NCBI GenBank assembly: GCA_002255955.1
Contig: NKIM01000007.1
Coordinates: 1-64,000, forward strand
DNA: 64,000 nucleotides
Source: Burkholderiales bacterium PBB2
GTDB taxonomy: Bacteria > Pseudomonadota > Gammaproteobacteria > Burkholderiales > Burkholderiaceae_C
Reading direction: 5' to 3'
This document shows positions 42,868 to 51,515 of the stretch, piece after piece. Both the position numbers and the translations under genes were made by a program. The first letter of the stretch is position 1. Every line of letters begins with the position of its first letter. The notes beneath the pieces are model-generated. The model had not been told where the DNA came from, did not search any database, and saw only the letters and a list, made by a program, of their open reading frames with translations.

Positions 42868-43206
42868 ATGAGCGACTTCTCGGTGCAATTCGCGGCGAAG
42901 AATGAAGTGGTGAGCTATCAAGGATCTGAGGGCTTGCTCCACTTCAATGTGGGGCTTGTCGGCAAGGAGTGGCTCGTCTATCTGCCGCCCTTGGTGGGGC
43001 CACAGGGGGAGCCACACTTCCTTGGAGCGAACGAAGCCTCAACGGTGTTGCCTCGCGTTAAGAACTTCCTGTCACGCATCTGGTGGTTTGGCGTTTGGCC
43101 GGTGAACTATCAAGTTACATTTTTGGGCGAAGCTGTGGCGCCCAGCCCTTCAATCGAGAGCCTGATTCAAAGAACAAGCCGGCACGCGCCCACAAGCGAT
43201 GCGTGA
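42868..43206 (+). CDS. Cassette 5: unknown 112-residue protein
   Basis: The gene starts ATG three bases after the R' site (MSDFSVQFAAKNEVVSYQGS). The product is soluble, with GLLHFNVGLVGKEWLVYLPP and tryptophan-rich RIWWFGVWPVNYQVTFLGEA. No family recognised. The expected closing R'' (CGATAAC) was searched for by eye up to 43377 and not found. The cassette therefore has lost its attC, or the array was cut here. A short empty stretch (43207-43376) separates it from tspO. Confidence 0.6.
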   Translation: MSDFSVQFAAKNEVVSYQGSEGLLHFNVGLVGKEWLVYLPPLVGPQGEPHFLGANEASTVLPRVKNFLSRIWWFGVWPVNYQVTFLGEAVAPSPSIESLIQRTSRHAPTSDA

Positions 43207-43376
43207 TCGTCGAAGGTGTTGTCTCCATGGCGAATTGTGGGCATCTGGGCCCGGGGGGGCAGGTTCCATACACAATGCCGCTCGATCGGATTTCGGGTCC
43301 GTTCTGAAATGAATGCTCCAGCCTTCAGTGCAGCGGATGGCTGGGCCAACCGCGTCAATCAAACTTCAGGCCTCCC

Positions 43377-43883
43377 GTGATCCAAGCAGCAACGTCTCGC
43401 CCCCATCAAGCCCTCGGCTTCGCCGCATGGCTGCTGCTTTGCATCGCCACCAGCGGCATCGGTGCACTTGCATCCGTGAACGCTCGTACCTTCTACGCTG
43501 ACCTGGTTCGCCCGGTGTGGGCGCCGCCGGGCTGGGTCTTCGGGCCGGTCTGGTCGCTGCTGTTTCTGGCCATGGCGATTGCCGCGTGGTCAGTCTGGCG
43601 TGTACCTCAGGCGAGCAAGGGGCGTTCGATCGCCCTGGGCTTGTTCGTCGTCCAGCTCGTCGCCAATGCCTTGTGGAGTTGGCTGTTCTTTGCGTGGCAT
43701 CTGGGTGGCTTGGCCTTCGTCGAGGTGCTGCTGCTGTGGCTGCTCATCGCGGGCACCGCCATCGCCTTCTGGCGCATCAAACCAGCCGCTGGCCTGCTCT
43801 TGCTGCCTTATCTGGCGTGGGTCAGCTTTGCCTCGGTGCTGAATTACACGCTCTGGCAGCTCAATCCCACTATCCTGGGTTGA
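43377..43883 (+). CDS. tspO: TspO/MBR-family tryptophan-rich sensory protein
   Basis: A 168-residue membrane protein with five helices of the TspO/benzodiazepine receptor family. Typical segments are FYADLVRPVWAPPGWVFGPVWSLLFLAMAIAAW and ALWSWLFFAWHLGGLAFVEV. The conserved aromatic pocket (W, F, Y) is present. TspO binds porphyrins and may degrade or export them under stress. The start appears to be GTG at 43377 (GTG ATC CAA) with a weak ribosome binding site. It is the first host-type gene after the cassette cluster. Confidence 0.93.
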   Translation: MIQAATSRPHQALGFAAWLLLCIATSGIGALASVNARTFYADLVRPVWAPPGWVFGPVWSLLFLAMAIAAWSVWRVPQASKGRSIALGLFVVQLVANALWSWLFFAWHLGGLAFVEVLLLWLLIAGTAIAFWRIKPAAGLLLLPYLAWVSFASVLNYTLWQLNPTILG

Positions 43884-44097
43884 ATCGCTGCGCGTGGTGG
43901 CCTGACCTTTTGCCGGTCAGAAGCCGCTCTCAGGGCGCCCGGTTTCCGGGCTCAGCCTGCACTTGGCCTTGAGGAACGTGGGTTTGCGATGTGACCGATG
44001 TGCGTCGGACTGTTGCCCCCGACAGCCGCATCTTGGCACCGTGAGCTTCGAGCCTTGCACCTGTGGGCGTGAGCGCAGGAGGCGAGTTCTCGCCGCT

Positions 44098-45732
44098 TCA
44101 GTCCGCGTTTGCCGTCGGTCCCGGCGGCAGCCGCAGCACCATCCGGTCGCGCCCGCCCGCCTTGGCCTCGTACAGGGCTTCATCCGCGCGGCGGTAGGCG
44201 GCGCCCAGGTCCAGCCAGGTGGGTCGGCCCAGCACGGTGGCACCGATGGAGATGCTGAGCTGGCCGCTGGGGCTGGCCTGGTGGGGGCGGTGCAGATCGC
44301 GCACGGCGGCGTTCAGCTGCGCCAGCACCGGCTCCAGGGCCTGGCCTTCGGTCAGCATCAGCAGCACCGCGAACTCTTCACCGCCCACGCGGAACAGCAG
44401 GTCTGAGCTGCGCCGCAGCGCCGCCTGCAGGGCCTGGGCCACGGCGCGCAAGGCCTGGTCGCCCTCGGCGTGGCCGTAGTGGTCGTTGTACTTCTTGAAG
44501 TGGTCGATGTCGATCAAAGCCAGGCCCAGGGCCCAGCCCTGGCGTTGGGCCAGCGCCCATTGCTGCGGCGCCAGGGTGTCGAAATGGCGGCGGTTGTAGA
44601 GCCCGGTCAGGCCGTCGTGCTGGGCCAGGGCTTCGATCTGGCGGTTCTTGCGCGTCAGCGTGAAGACAAAGCCCAGGCTCAGGGCCAGCACCAGAACGGT
44701 GGCCAGGTGCCCGGCGCTGCTGTGCAGGCTGCTGCGCAGCAGGTCGTCCTCGCTGAGGTGCAGCTCCAGCGCCCAAGGCGCGCTTTTCAGCGGCAGGCGC
44801 AGGCGGATGTGGGGGCGCAGCTCGCTGTCGTCCTCCTGGCCCGGCGCGGGCGCCACGGCGACGATGCTGCGGCCTCGCGCATCGACCAGGTGGACATGGG
44901 CATGGGGCAGGGGCGTGGCGGCCAGACCGCGCTGCAGGCTGCTGACGCGCACATCGATGCTGACGCTGCCACGGAACTGGCCGTTCTGGTCGATGGGCTG
45001 GGTGACGGTGACGATGGCTTCGCGGTCACCGGCGTCGAGGTAGGGCTGGCTCCAGAAAGGGCGGCGCTCCGGGTTGGCCTCGGGCCGGGCATGGGCGAAG
45101 TATTCGCGGCCCAGCAGCTCGGGGCGGAACTGGAAGGTCTCCGCGCCCTTGGCCGGGAACACGAACATGAACTGGCGCGCCGAGGTGTACTGCACCCAGG
45201 GCACATCGGGGCTGCGTTCGCGAATCGCACGCATCAGCGGCGTCAGGCCCACGGCCATGGTCAGCTCCTCGGCCACCGGGTCGTCCAGCGCGGGCAAAGG
45301 CCCAAAGCCGGTGACCCGACCCAGCGAGGCCGGGTCGCCGAACTGGGGCGGCAGGCGCGACTCGTAGGCATGGCCGCCGTCGCGCGCATGGAGGCGGATC
45401 ACCGGGTTCTCGGCGCCGCGGATGCGGCCGCTGAAAAAACGCTCGGCCAGGTACTTCATGGCCAGCAGGTTGTAGACGTGGATGTCCAGCTCATGGTCGA
45501 GCGCCTCGGCCAGCTGCAGGCCGCTGCGCCGGGTCTGCTCCTGCGCCTGGGCCATGCCCTCGCGCACCCGCAGCACACTGCCCCAGGCGGCCAGTAGCAG
45601 GCATACGCTCAGGCCCAGCAGCACGGCCCGGTCGCGGCGCTGGCGCGAGCTCAGCGGGCTCGGCTCTGCCGGGGTGGGCTTGGAGGTGGCAGCGGAGGAT
45701 GAGGATGAAGAGGAGGGGCTGGACTCAGGCAT
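44098..45732 (-). CDS. Membrane diguanylate cyclase with periplasmic sensor domain
   Basis: A 544-residue protein starting MPESSPSSS. A first membrane helix (RAVLLGLSVCLLLAAWGSVL) is followed by a periplasmic region of about 230 residues of the Cache or CHASE kind (RLHARDGGHAYESRLPPQFGDP; FWSQPYLDAGDREAIVTVTQPI). A second helix (LATVLVLALSLGFVFTL) leads to a GGDEF domain (HDGLTGLYNRRHFDTL, RVGGEEFAVLL). The intact GGEEF suggests an active enzyme making c-di-GMP from two GTP. The signal is unknown. Divergent from selD. Confidence 0.92.
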   Translation of the reverse strand: MPESSPSSSSSSSAATSKPTPAEPSPLSSRQRRDRAVLLGLSVCLLLAAWGSVLRVREGMAQAQEQTRRSGLQLAEALDHELDIHVYNLLAMKYLAERFFSGRIRGAENPVIRLHARDGGHAYESRLPPQFGDPASLGRVTGFGPLPALDDPVAEELTMAVGLTPLMRAIRERSPDVPWVQYTSARQFMFVFPAKGAETFQFRPELLGREYFAHARPEANPERRPFWSQPYLDAGDREAIVTVTQPIDQNGQFRGSVSIDVRVSSLQRGLAATPLPHAHVHLVDARGRSIVAVAPAPGQEDDSELRPHIRLRLPLKSAPWALELHLSEDDLLRSSLHSSAGHLATVLVLALSLGFVFTLTRKNRQIEALAQHDGLTGLYNRRHFDTLAPQQWALAQRQGWALGLALIDIDHFKKYNDHYGHAEGDQALRAVAQALQAALRRSSDLLFRVGGEEFAVLLMLTEGQALEPVLAQLNAAVRDLHRPHQASPSGQLSISIGATVLGRPTWLDLGAAYRRADEALYEAKAGGRDRMVLRLPPGPTANAD

Positions 45733-45854
45733 GGTGGCCAGTCGGAGCGGCAGTGCCTGAAGCACTGTACGCAGCCTGGATGAATTTGTCGTCCATCTCG
45801 GAGCAGGCTGCTGCGGCTATGCTTTCGGCCCTGCGTCGTCTCACTAGCCCTGCC

Positions 45855-46943
45855 ATGTCAGCCAACCCGCCCCGCGAACCCGTCGACGAGCCCCGTCTGA
45901 CCTCCCTGTCCCACGGTGGCGGCTGCGGCTGCAAGATCGCGCCGGGCCTTTTGAGCGAGATTTTGCGCAGCAGCCAGGCCGGCATGCCCCTGCCGCCCGA
46001 GCTGCTGGTGGGCATCGAAACCTCGGACGATGCGGCCGTCTACCGCCTGAATGACGAGCAGGCCCTGGTGGCCACCACCGATTTCTTCATGCCCATCGTC
46101 GATGACCCTTTCGACTTCGGCCGCATCGCCGCCACCAATGCGCTCAGCGATGTCTACGCCATGGGCGGCCGCCCCATCATGGCCCTGGCCTTGGTGGGCA
46201 TGCCGATCGCGCGCCTGTCCACGGCCACCATCGGCCGCGTGCTGGAGGGGGGCGCCTCGGTTTGCCGCGAGGCCGGCATCCCCATTGCGGGCGGCCACAC
46301 CATCGATTCGGTCGAGCCGATCTACGGCCTGGTCGCCCTGGGTCTGGTGCACCCGCAGCGGGTGCAGCGCAATGCCGGCGCCCAGCCGGGCGATGTGCTG
46401 CTGCTGGGCAAACCGCTGGGGGTGGGCGTGCTCAGCGCCGCGCTGAAAAAAGGCCTGCTCGGCGCTGAGGGTTATGCCCGCATGCTGGCCAGCACCACCC
46501 GGCTCAACACGCCGGGCCCGGATCTGGCGGCCCTGGCGGGCGTGCATGCGCTGACCGATGTCACCGGCTTCGGCCTGGCCGGCCATGCGCTGGAGATGGC
46601 GCGTGGCTCGGGCTGCAGCCTGGCCCTGGACTGGTCGGCCGTGCCTCTGATCGAAGGCGTGCGCGAGTTGGCGGTGCAGGGCTGCATCACCGGGGCTTCG
46701 GGCCGCAACTGGGCGGCCTACGGCGCCGAGGTGGAGCTGCCGGCTGGCTTCTCGGCTGAAGACCTGGCCTTGCTCAGCGACCCGCAGACCAGCGGCGGCC
46801 TGCTGCTGGCCTGTGCGCCCGAGGCGCTGCCCGCCGTGCAAGCGGTGTTCGCGCGCCATGGCTTTGGGCCGGCGGCCGTGCTGGGCCGGGTGCTGGAGCG
46901 CAGCGCAGCGCCGCGCTTGCAGCTGCAGCGTTCGGCGGTCTGA
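45855..46943 (+). CDS. selD: Selenide, water dikinase (selenophosphate synthetase)
   Basis: SelD (362 residues) makes selenophosphate from selenide and ATP, the selenium donor for selenocysteine and selenouridine. The catalytic stretch is GGGCGCKIAP, with Cys26 before Lys27 (a Cys-type, not Sec-type, enzyme). It is followed by DDAAVYRLNDEQALVATTDFF and AGGHTIDS, ending with the PurM-like C-terminal domain. The ATG at 45855 gives the conserved N-terminus. No selA, selB or mnmH lies next to it in the window. Confidence 0.95.
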   Translation: MSANPPREPVDEPRLTSLSHGGGCGCKIAPGLLSEILRSSQAGMPLPPELLVGIETSDDAAVYRLNDEQALVATTDFFMPIVDDPFDFGRIAATNALSDVYAMGGRPIMALALVGMPIARLSTATIGRVLEGGASVCREAGIPIAGGHTIDSVEPIYGLVALGLVHPQRVQRNAGAQPGDVLLLGKPLGVGVLSAALKKGLLGAEGYARMLASTTRLNTPGPDLAALAGVHALTDVTGFGLAGHALEMARGSGCSLALDWSAVPLIEGVRELAVQGCITGASGRNWAAYGAEVELPAGFSAEDLALLSDPQTSGGLLLACAPEALPAVQAVFARHGFGPAAVLGRVLERSAAPRLQLQRSAV

Positions 46944-46971
46944 GTGCGTCTGATTTGAGGATCGCTCGCCG

Positions 46972-49320
46972 ATGAACCCCGCCGCGCCACCGGGCGACGA
47001 GGACACCACCCGCTTGTCGCTGGACGCCTGGGCCACGCTGGCGCCAGAGGCGCTGCCCCAGGCCACCGAGGCCCAGACCACCCGGCCTGCCACGCAAGGC
47101 CGGGTGGGCGACGCCCTGTCGCCGCCGCCGCCCAGCCCCGAGATCGGCGATGTGCTGGGCGCCTGGCGCCTGGTCGGTCAGCTCGGGCGCGGTGGCATGG
47201 GCCAGGTGTTTCTGGCCGAGCGCAATGACGGCCATTACCAGCAGCGCGCGGCCATCAAGCTGCTGCTGGGCTTGAGCGGCAACCAGGCCTCGCTCGATCA
47301 GCTGGCGCGCGAGCGCCAGATCCTGGCCTCGCTCAACCACCCGCACATCGCCCGCCTGCTGGACGGCGGCAGCACGCCGGCCGGCCTGCCCTACCTGGTG
47401 ATGGAGTATGTCGAGGGCGAGGCGATTGACCGTTATGTGGCGCGCCAGAAGCTGAGCCTGCCGGCCATCCTGGCCTTGTTCTCCATGGTCTGCGAAGCCC
47501 TGGCCTACGCCCACGGCCAGCTGGTGCTGCATTGCGATGTCAAACCGGGCAATGTGCTGGTGGGCGCCGATGGCCGGGCCATGCTGCTGGATTTTGGCGT
47601 GGCCCAGCTGCAGGGGCGCAGCGCCGCCGGCGAGCGCCAGCCCGGCGCCACCGATGGGCCGCGCAGCCTGGGCGCCACGCCGCGCTTTGCCAGCCCCGAG
47701 CTGCTGGCCTGGCAGCCGGTCAGCGCGGCCAGCGATGTCTACAGCCTGGGGCGCCTGCTGCAGGAGCTGCTGCAGCTGCACCAGCCGCAGGGGCCGGGCC
47801 CCTCGCCGCTGCGCCGGGCCGAGCTGGCGGCCATCATCGCCAAGGCCACCCAGCAGCGGCCCGAGCAGCGCTACCGCAGCGTGCCCGAGCTGCAGGCCGA
47901 TCTGCGCCGCTTCCAGCGCCAGCTGCCGATCGAGGCGCTGCCGCGCCGCGGTCCCTACGTCTTGCGCAAGCTGCTGCGGCGGCGCTGGCTGGCGCTGTCG
48001 GTCAGCGCCGGCGTGCTGTTGCTGGGCCTGGGCTTCAGCTGGAGCCTGGTGCATCAGCGCGATCTGGCCGAGGCCGCGCGCCAGCAGGCGCAGCAGGAGG
48101 CCGAGAACGCCAAGCGCGTGCGCCAGGTGGTGATCGCCATCTTCGAAGACTTCGATCCCTTTCTGATCGGCCGCCAGCCCAAGAGCTTTGCCGAGTTCAT
48201 CGACGATGCGGCGGCGCGGGTCGATGCCGATCTGAAACAGCAGCCCGCCGTGCAGGCCGAGATGAAGCATGTGCTGGGCCTGGTCTACCAGCGCAGCGGC
48301 CGCTCGCTGCGCGCCATCGAGCTGCTGGAGCAAGACCTGGCCCTGCAGCGCAGCCTGCCCCAGCGCGACCTGAACAAGGAAGCCCTGGCCCTGCACGAGC
48401 TCACCGTGGCCCTGGTCAACGCCGGCCTGGCCCCGCGCGCCTTGCCCCTGGCGCGCGAAGCCCTGGGCTTGCGCGAGGCCGCCTACCAGGCGCGGCCGGG
48501 CCAGGCCACGGGCAGCCTGCTCGGCGATTCGCTCGCGGCCCTGGGCCTGGTGCTGACGCGGCTGAGCGCGTTCGAGGAAGCCGGCCGCCACTACCAACGC
48601 GCGCTGGACATCCGCCGCCAGCATGACGGTGCGGAATCGGCCAAGGTGGCCTCGTCCCTGCACAGCCTGGGCGCCCTGGCCGAGCGCGAGGAGCGTTATG
48701 CCCAGGCCCAGGCCTGGTTCGAGCAATCGCTGGCGCTCAAGGCCCAGCGCCTGCCGCCCGACCACCCCTACACCCTCAATTCACGCTACGGTCTGGCCCA
48801 GGCCTTGCTGGGCCAGCAGCGCCTGGACGAAGCCTTGCCGCTGCTGCGCGAGCTGCTGGCGCAGCGCCGCCGCATCCACGGCGAGCGCAGCGTGTTTGCG
48901 CTGGAAACCCAGAGCCTGCTGGCGCGGGCCCTGCTGCGCGCCGGCCAGGGTCGCGAGGCCCTGGCCTTGCATGCGCAGGGCCTCAGCGAGCTGCAGGCCT
49001 TGCTGGGCGCCAGCGCCATGCCGGTGGCGCAGGAGCTCTTGTGGTTGGCCGAGGCGCAAGAGGCCCAGGGCGAGGCGCGCGCGGCCCTGCGTTCGCGGCG
49101 CGAGGCTCTGGCCATCCAGCTGGCCCAGGCCCCGTCGGACCCGGTTCAGCAGGCCTGGGCGCGGCTGCAGCTGGGCCGGGCCTTGCTGCGCGCGGGCGAG
49201 GCGCAAGAAGCCCGGCCGCTGATCGTGGCCGCCGCGGCCGAGCTGCAGAAGCGGCGTTGGCCCGCCGGCCACAGCCTGGAAACCCAGGTCAGCGCCGCCC
49301 TGGCGGAGCTGGGGCGCTGA
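46972..49320 (+). CDS. Serine/threonine protein kinase with TPR repeats
   Basis: A 782-residue kinase starting 28 bases after selD. Kinase landmarks are the glycine loop GRGGMG (72-77), K96 (AAIKLLLG), the catalytic HCDVKPGN with D189, the DFG at 207-209 and GATPRFASPE. The usual Arg in HRD is Cys here, so activation-loop control may differ. A membrane helix (SVSAGVLLLGLGFSW) lies near residue 340-357. It is followed by a periplasmic region with repeated tetratricopeptide-like units (for example ALAEREERYAQAQAWFEQSLAL). The layout matches bacterial kinases with TPR C-termini. Targets unknown. Confidence 0.9.
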   Translation: MNPAAPPGDEDTTRLSLDAWATLAPEALPQATEAQTTRPATQGRVGDALSPPPPSPEIGDVLGAWRLVGQLGRGGMGQVFLAERNDGHYQQRAAIKLLLGLSGNQASLDQLARERQILASLNHPHIARLLDGGSTPAGLPYLVMEYVEGEAIDRYVARQKLSLPAILALFSMVCEALAYAHGQLVLHCDVKPGNVLVGADGRAMLLDFGVAQLQGRSAAGERQPGATDGPRSLGATPRFASPELLAWQPVSAASDVYSLGRLLQELLQLHQPQGPGPSPLRRAELAAIIAKATQQRPEQRYRSVPELQADLRRFQRQLPIEALPRRGPYVLRKLLRRRWLALSVSAGVLLLGLGFSWSLVHQRDLAEAARQQAQQEAENAKRVRQVVIAIFEDFDPFLIGRQPKSFAEFIDDAAARVDADLKQQPAVQAEMKHVLGLVYQRSGRSLRAIELLEQDLALQRSLPQRDLNKEALALHELTVALVNAGLAPRALPLAREALGLREAAYQARPGQATGSLLGDSLAALGLVLTRLSAFEEAGRHYQRALDIRRQHDGAESAKVASSLHSLGALAEREERYAQAQAWFEQSLALKAQRLPPDHPYTLNSRYGLAQALLGQQRLDEALPLLRELLAQRRRIHGERSVFALETQSLLARALLRAGQGREALALHAQGLSELQALLGASAMPVAQELLWLAEAQEAQGEARAALRSRREALAIQLAQAPSDPVQQAWARLQLGRALLRAGEAQEARPLIVAAAAELQKRRWPAGHSLETQVSAALAELGR

Positions 49321-49463
49321 GCCTGGACGGGCGGTGTCATCGCGCGCCGCCTGCAGCCCATGTCGGCGAACCCGCAGCTCGTCGCTTGAGCTCCCGCGCC
49401 GCCGGGGCCAGCCTCTATCGTGCAGCCATCGTTTACTTTTTGTCCTGTTGGACAGACCCAGAC

Positions 49464-51317
49464 ATGTTGCACGCCAAGACCCTGATTTCGCTGGCCGCCC
49501 TGAGCCTGCTGAGCCCCCTGGCCATGAGCGCCTCCGCTGCTGCCGCGCCGACTGAGACCGCCAGCGCCGCCCGCCAGCCCATCACCCGGGCCGACCAGCT
49601 GCCGCGCCGCACCGTCACCCTGACCAAGCTGCCCAGCGAATACCTGAGCGCGCCGCTGAGCGAGTTGCTGGCCATGGGCGCGCAGCTGGAGGCCGAGGTC
49701 AAGTCCGACCTGGCCCGCTACGACATCCAGGACGCCTCGACACTGCGCAGCTACTACAGCGCCCTGGCCACGCTGGCCCAGCTGCGTGGCGACTGGGCGG
49801 CCGTGCCGGCCTGGACCGCCAAGTCGCGCGCCCTGCAGGAAAAGATCGGCGGCCAGCTCAGCGCCGGTCTGCTGACCGACTTGCTCTCGCAGCAGCGCCT
49901 GGAGAAGCGTGATGCCGCCTGGCTGCGCGCCGAGGTGGAAAAGCGTTACAGCGCGCTGCCCTGGGCCGATGTGCAGGAGAACGTCAAGTCCGGCAAGGGC
50001 GGGGCCGAGACCTACAACCCCGAGCTGGTGCTGGGTGCCTTCCGCAGCCAGATCGATGCCATGGCCACCAACGGCAAGATGGTGGTGCCGGACAGCATCG
50101 CCCTGGCCATCATCAGCAACCGCCTGCAAGCCGAGCTGTTCCCGCCCAACAAGGCTGCCATCGTGGCGGGCCTGCAGGCGGTGATTGATGCCAACACGAA
50201 GACGCAGGCGCGTGCCGACCTCTGGACGCCGCGCACCTTTGCCATCCCGGCCGAGGCGAAAGCCACGCCGGTGGTGGTGGCGGTCTGGGATTCGGGCGTG
50301 GACATGGCCTTGTTCAAGCCGGCCGCGCCGCTGGCCGGCCTGGCCTTTGACGACGAGGCCAAGCCCAGCCGCGAGCTGCTGCGCCCCCTGGGTGAAGCGC
50401 AAAGCCGCTGGCCGCAGCTGCGCAGCCTGATCAAGGGTGCCATGGACCAGCGTGCGGCCCTGGACACGCCGGATTCGCGCCAGTTCCGCGCCACCATGTC
50501 CGGCCTCAAGGCCGAGCAGGTCAAGGGCTTCAGCGAGGACATGAGCCTGACCAGCCTCTACGTGCACGGCACCCATGTCGCCGGCATCGCGGTTGATGGC
50601 AATCCCTTTGCCCGGGTGTTCGCGGCCACCCAGCTCTGGAGCGCCAAGCTGGAACCCAAGCTGCCCACCGAAGCCCAGGCCCGCGCCACGGCCGCAGCCT
50701 ACGGCCAGATGGTCGAGAGCTTCAAGAAGGCCGGCGTTCGCGTGGTCAATATGAGCTGGCGCTACGGCCCCAGCGCCTACGAGGGCGCGCTGGCCTTCCA
50801 CAATGCCGGCGGCACGCCCGAGGCGCGCAAGGCGGAAGCGAGCCGCCTGTTCAAGATCGAGCGCGACGCCCTGCGCGCGGCCATTGCCGGCGCGCCGGAC
50901 ATCGTGTTCGTGGCCGGTTCGGGCAATGAGGACAACAGCGCCGACTTCCAGGAGTACATCCCGGCCGGCTTTGAGCTGCCCAATCTGATCACGGCCGGTG
51001 CGGTGGACACGGCCGGCCAGGAGACCAGCTTCTCGACCTTTGGCAAGACCGTGGTCGTGCATGCCAACGGCTTTGAGGTCGACAGCTTTGTCCCTGGCGG
51101 TGCGCGCATGAAGCTCAGCGGCACCAGCATGGCCAGCCCGCAGGTGGCCAATCTGGCGGCCAAGCTGATCGCGCTCAAGCCGGCGCTCAAGGCGGTGGAG
51201 GTCAAGGCCCTGATCCTGCAAGGCGCCGAGCGCATGAAGGGCGCCGATGGCCAGCCGAGCCGTGTCAACCTGATCCACCCGCGCAAGAGCGCCGAGCTGG
51301 CCGGCATCCGCCTCTAA
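49464..51317 (+). CDS. Subtilisin-like serine protease (S8), with N-terminal extension
   Basis: A 617-residue exported protease with a signal peptide ending about residue 26. The triad reads D276 (VAVWDSGVD), H368 (HGTHVAGIA) and S555 (SGTSMASPQ), and N488 of GSGNED forms the oxyanion hole. Before the catalytic domain lies a 240-residue unrecognised region, perhaps a propeptide. The gap between D276 and H368 is 92 residues, larger than usual in subtilisins, with an inserted charged helix-rich segment. The ATG at 49464 gives the signal peptide. No inhibitor gene is adjacent. Confidence 0.9.
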   Translation: MLHAKTLISLAALSLLSPLAMSASAAAAPTETASAARQPITRADQLPRRTVTLTKLPSEYLSAPLSELLAMGAQLEAEVKSDLARYDIQDASTLRSYYSALATLAQLRGDWAAVPAWTAKSRALQEKIGGQLSAGLLTDLLSQQRLEKRDAAWLRAEVEKRYSALPWADVQENVKSGKGGAETYNPELVLGAFRSQIDAMATNGKMVVPDSIALAIISNRLQAELFPPNKAAIVAGLQAVIDANTKTQARADLWTPRTFAIPAEAKATPVVVAVWDSGVDMALFKPAAPLAGLAFDDEAKPSRELLRPLGEAQSRWPQLRSLIKGAMDQRAALDTPDSRQFRATMSGLKAEQVKGFSEDMSLTSLYVHGTHVAGIAVDGNPFARVFAATQLWSAKLEPKLPTEAQARATAAAYGQMVESFKKAGVRVVNMSWRYGPSAYEGALAFHNAGGTPEARKAEASRLFKIERDALRAAIAGAPDIVFVAGSGNEDNSADFQEYIPAGFELPNLITAGAVDTAGQETSFSTFGKTVVVHANGFEVDSFVPGGARMKLSGTSMASPQVANLAAKLIALKPALKAVEVKALILQGAERMKGADGQPSRVNLIHPRKSAELAGIRL

Positions 51318-51515
51318 ACGCTCAAACCTGGCCGGCGTTTAGAATCTAGGGTTTTCTCGGATTTGCCCGCCCCGCCTCGGGGCGGCTGGGCCCCGGGCTG
51401 GCACCGGGGCCTGCTGCATTGTGCGCAGGGCCTTGGCCTTGCTGGCCGGGCAGCCCCAAACCCTGGATCTGGAACGCAATCTGCGCCCGCGGCCACAAGC
51501 CTCGGGCGCTTGGCC

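Larger units (their letters stand above)
40639..43206 (+). mobile_element. Integron gene-cassette cluster without integrase (CALIN-type)
   Basis: Five consecutive short genes in one direction lie between sites of the attC kind. In an integron array each cassette begins with the TTRRRY half of a core site and ends with an R'' core that is its reverse complement. Here this holds in all four checkable cases: GTTAAAA/TTTTAAC, GTTGAAC/GTTCAAC, GTTGGGC/GCCCAAC and GTTGTGC/GCACAAC. Such exact bookkeeping is hard to explain otherwise. Cassette lengths are about 427, 588, 697 and 508 bases, and the fifth has no closing site. The region is less GC-rich than its surroundings. No intI is found in the window. 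Confidence 0.88.
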
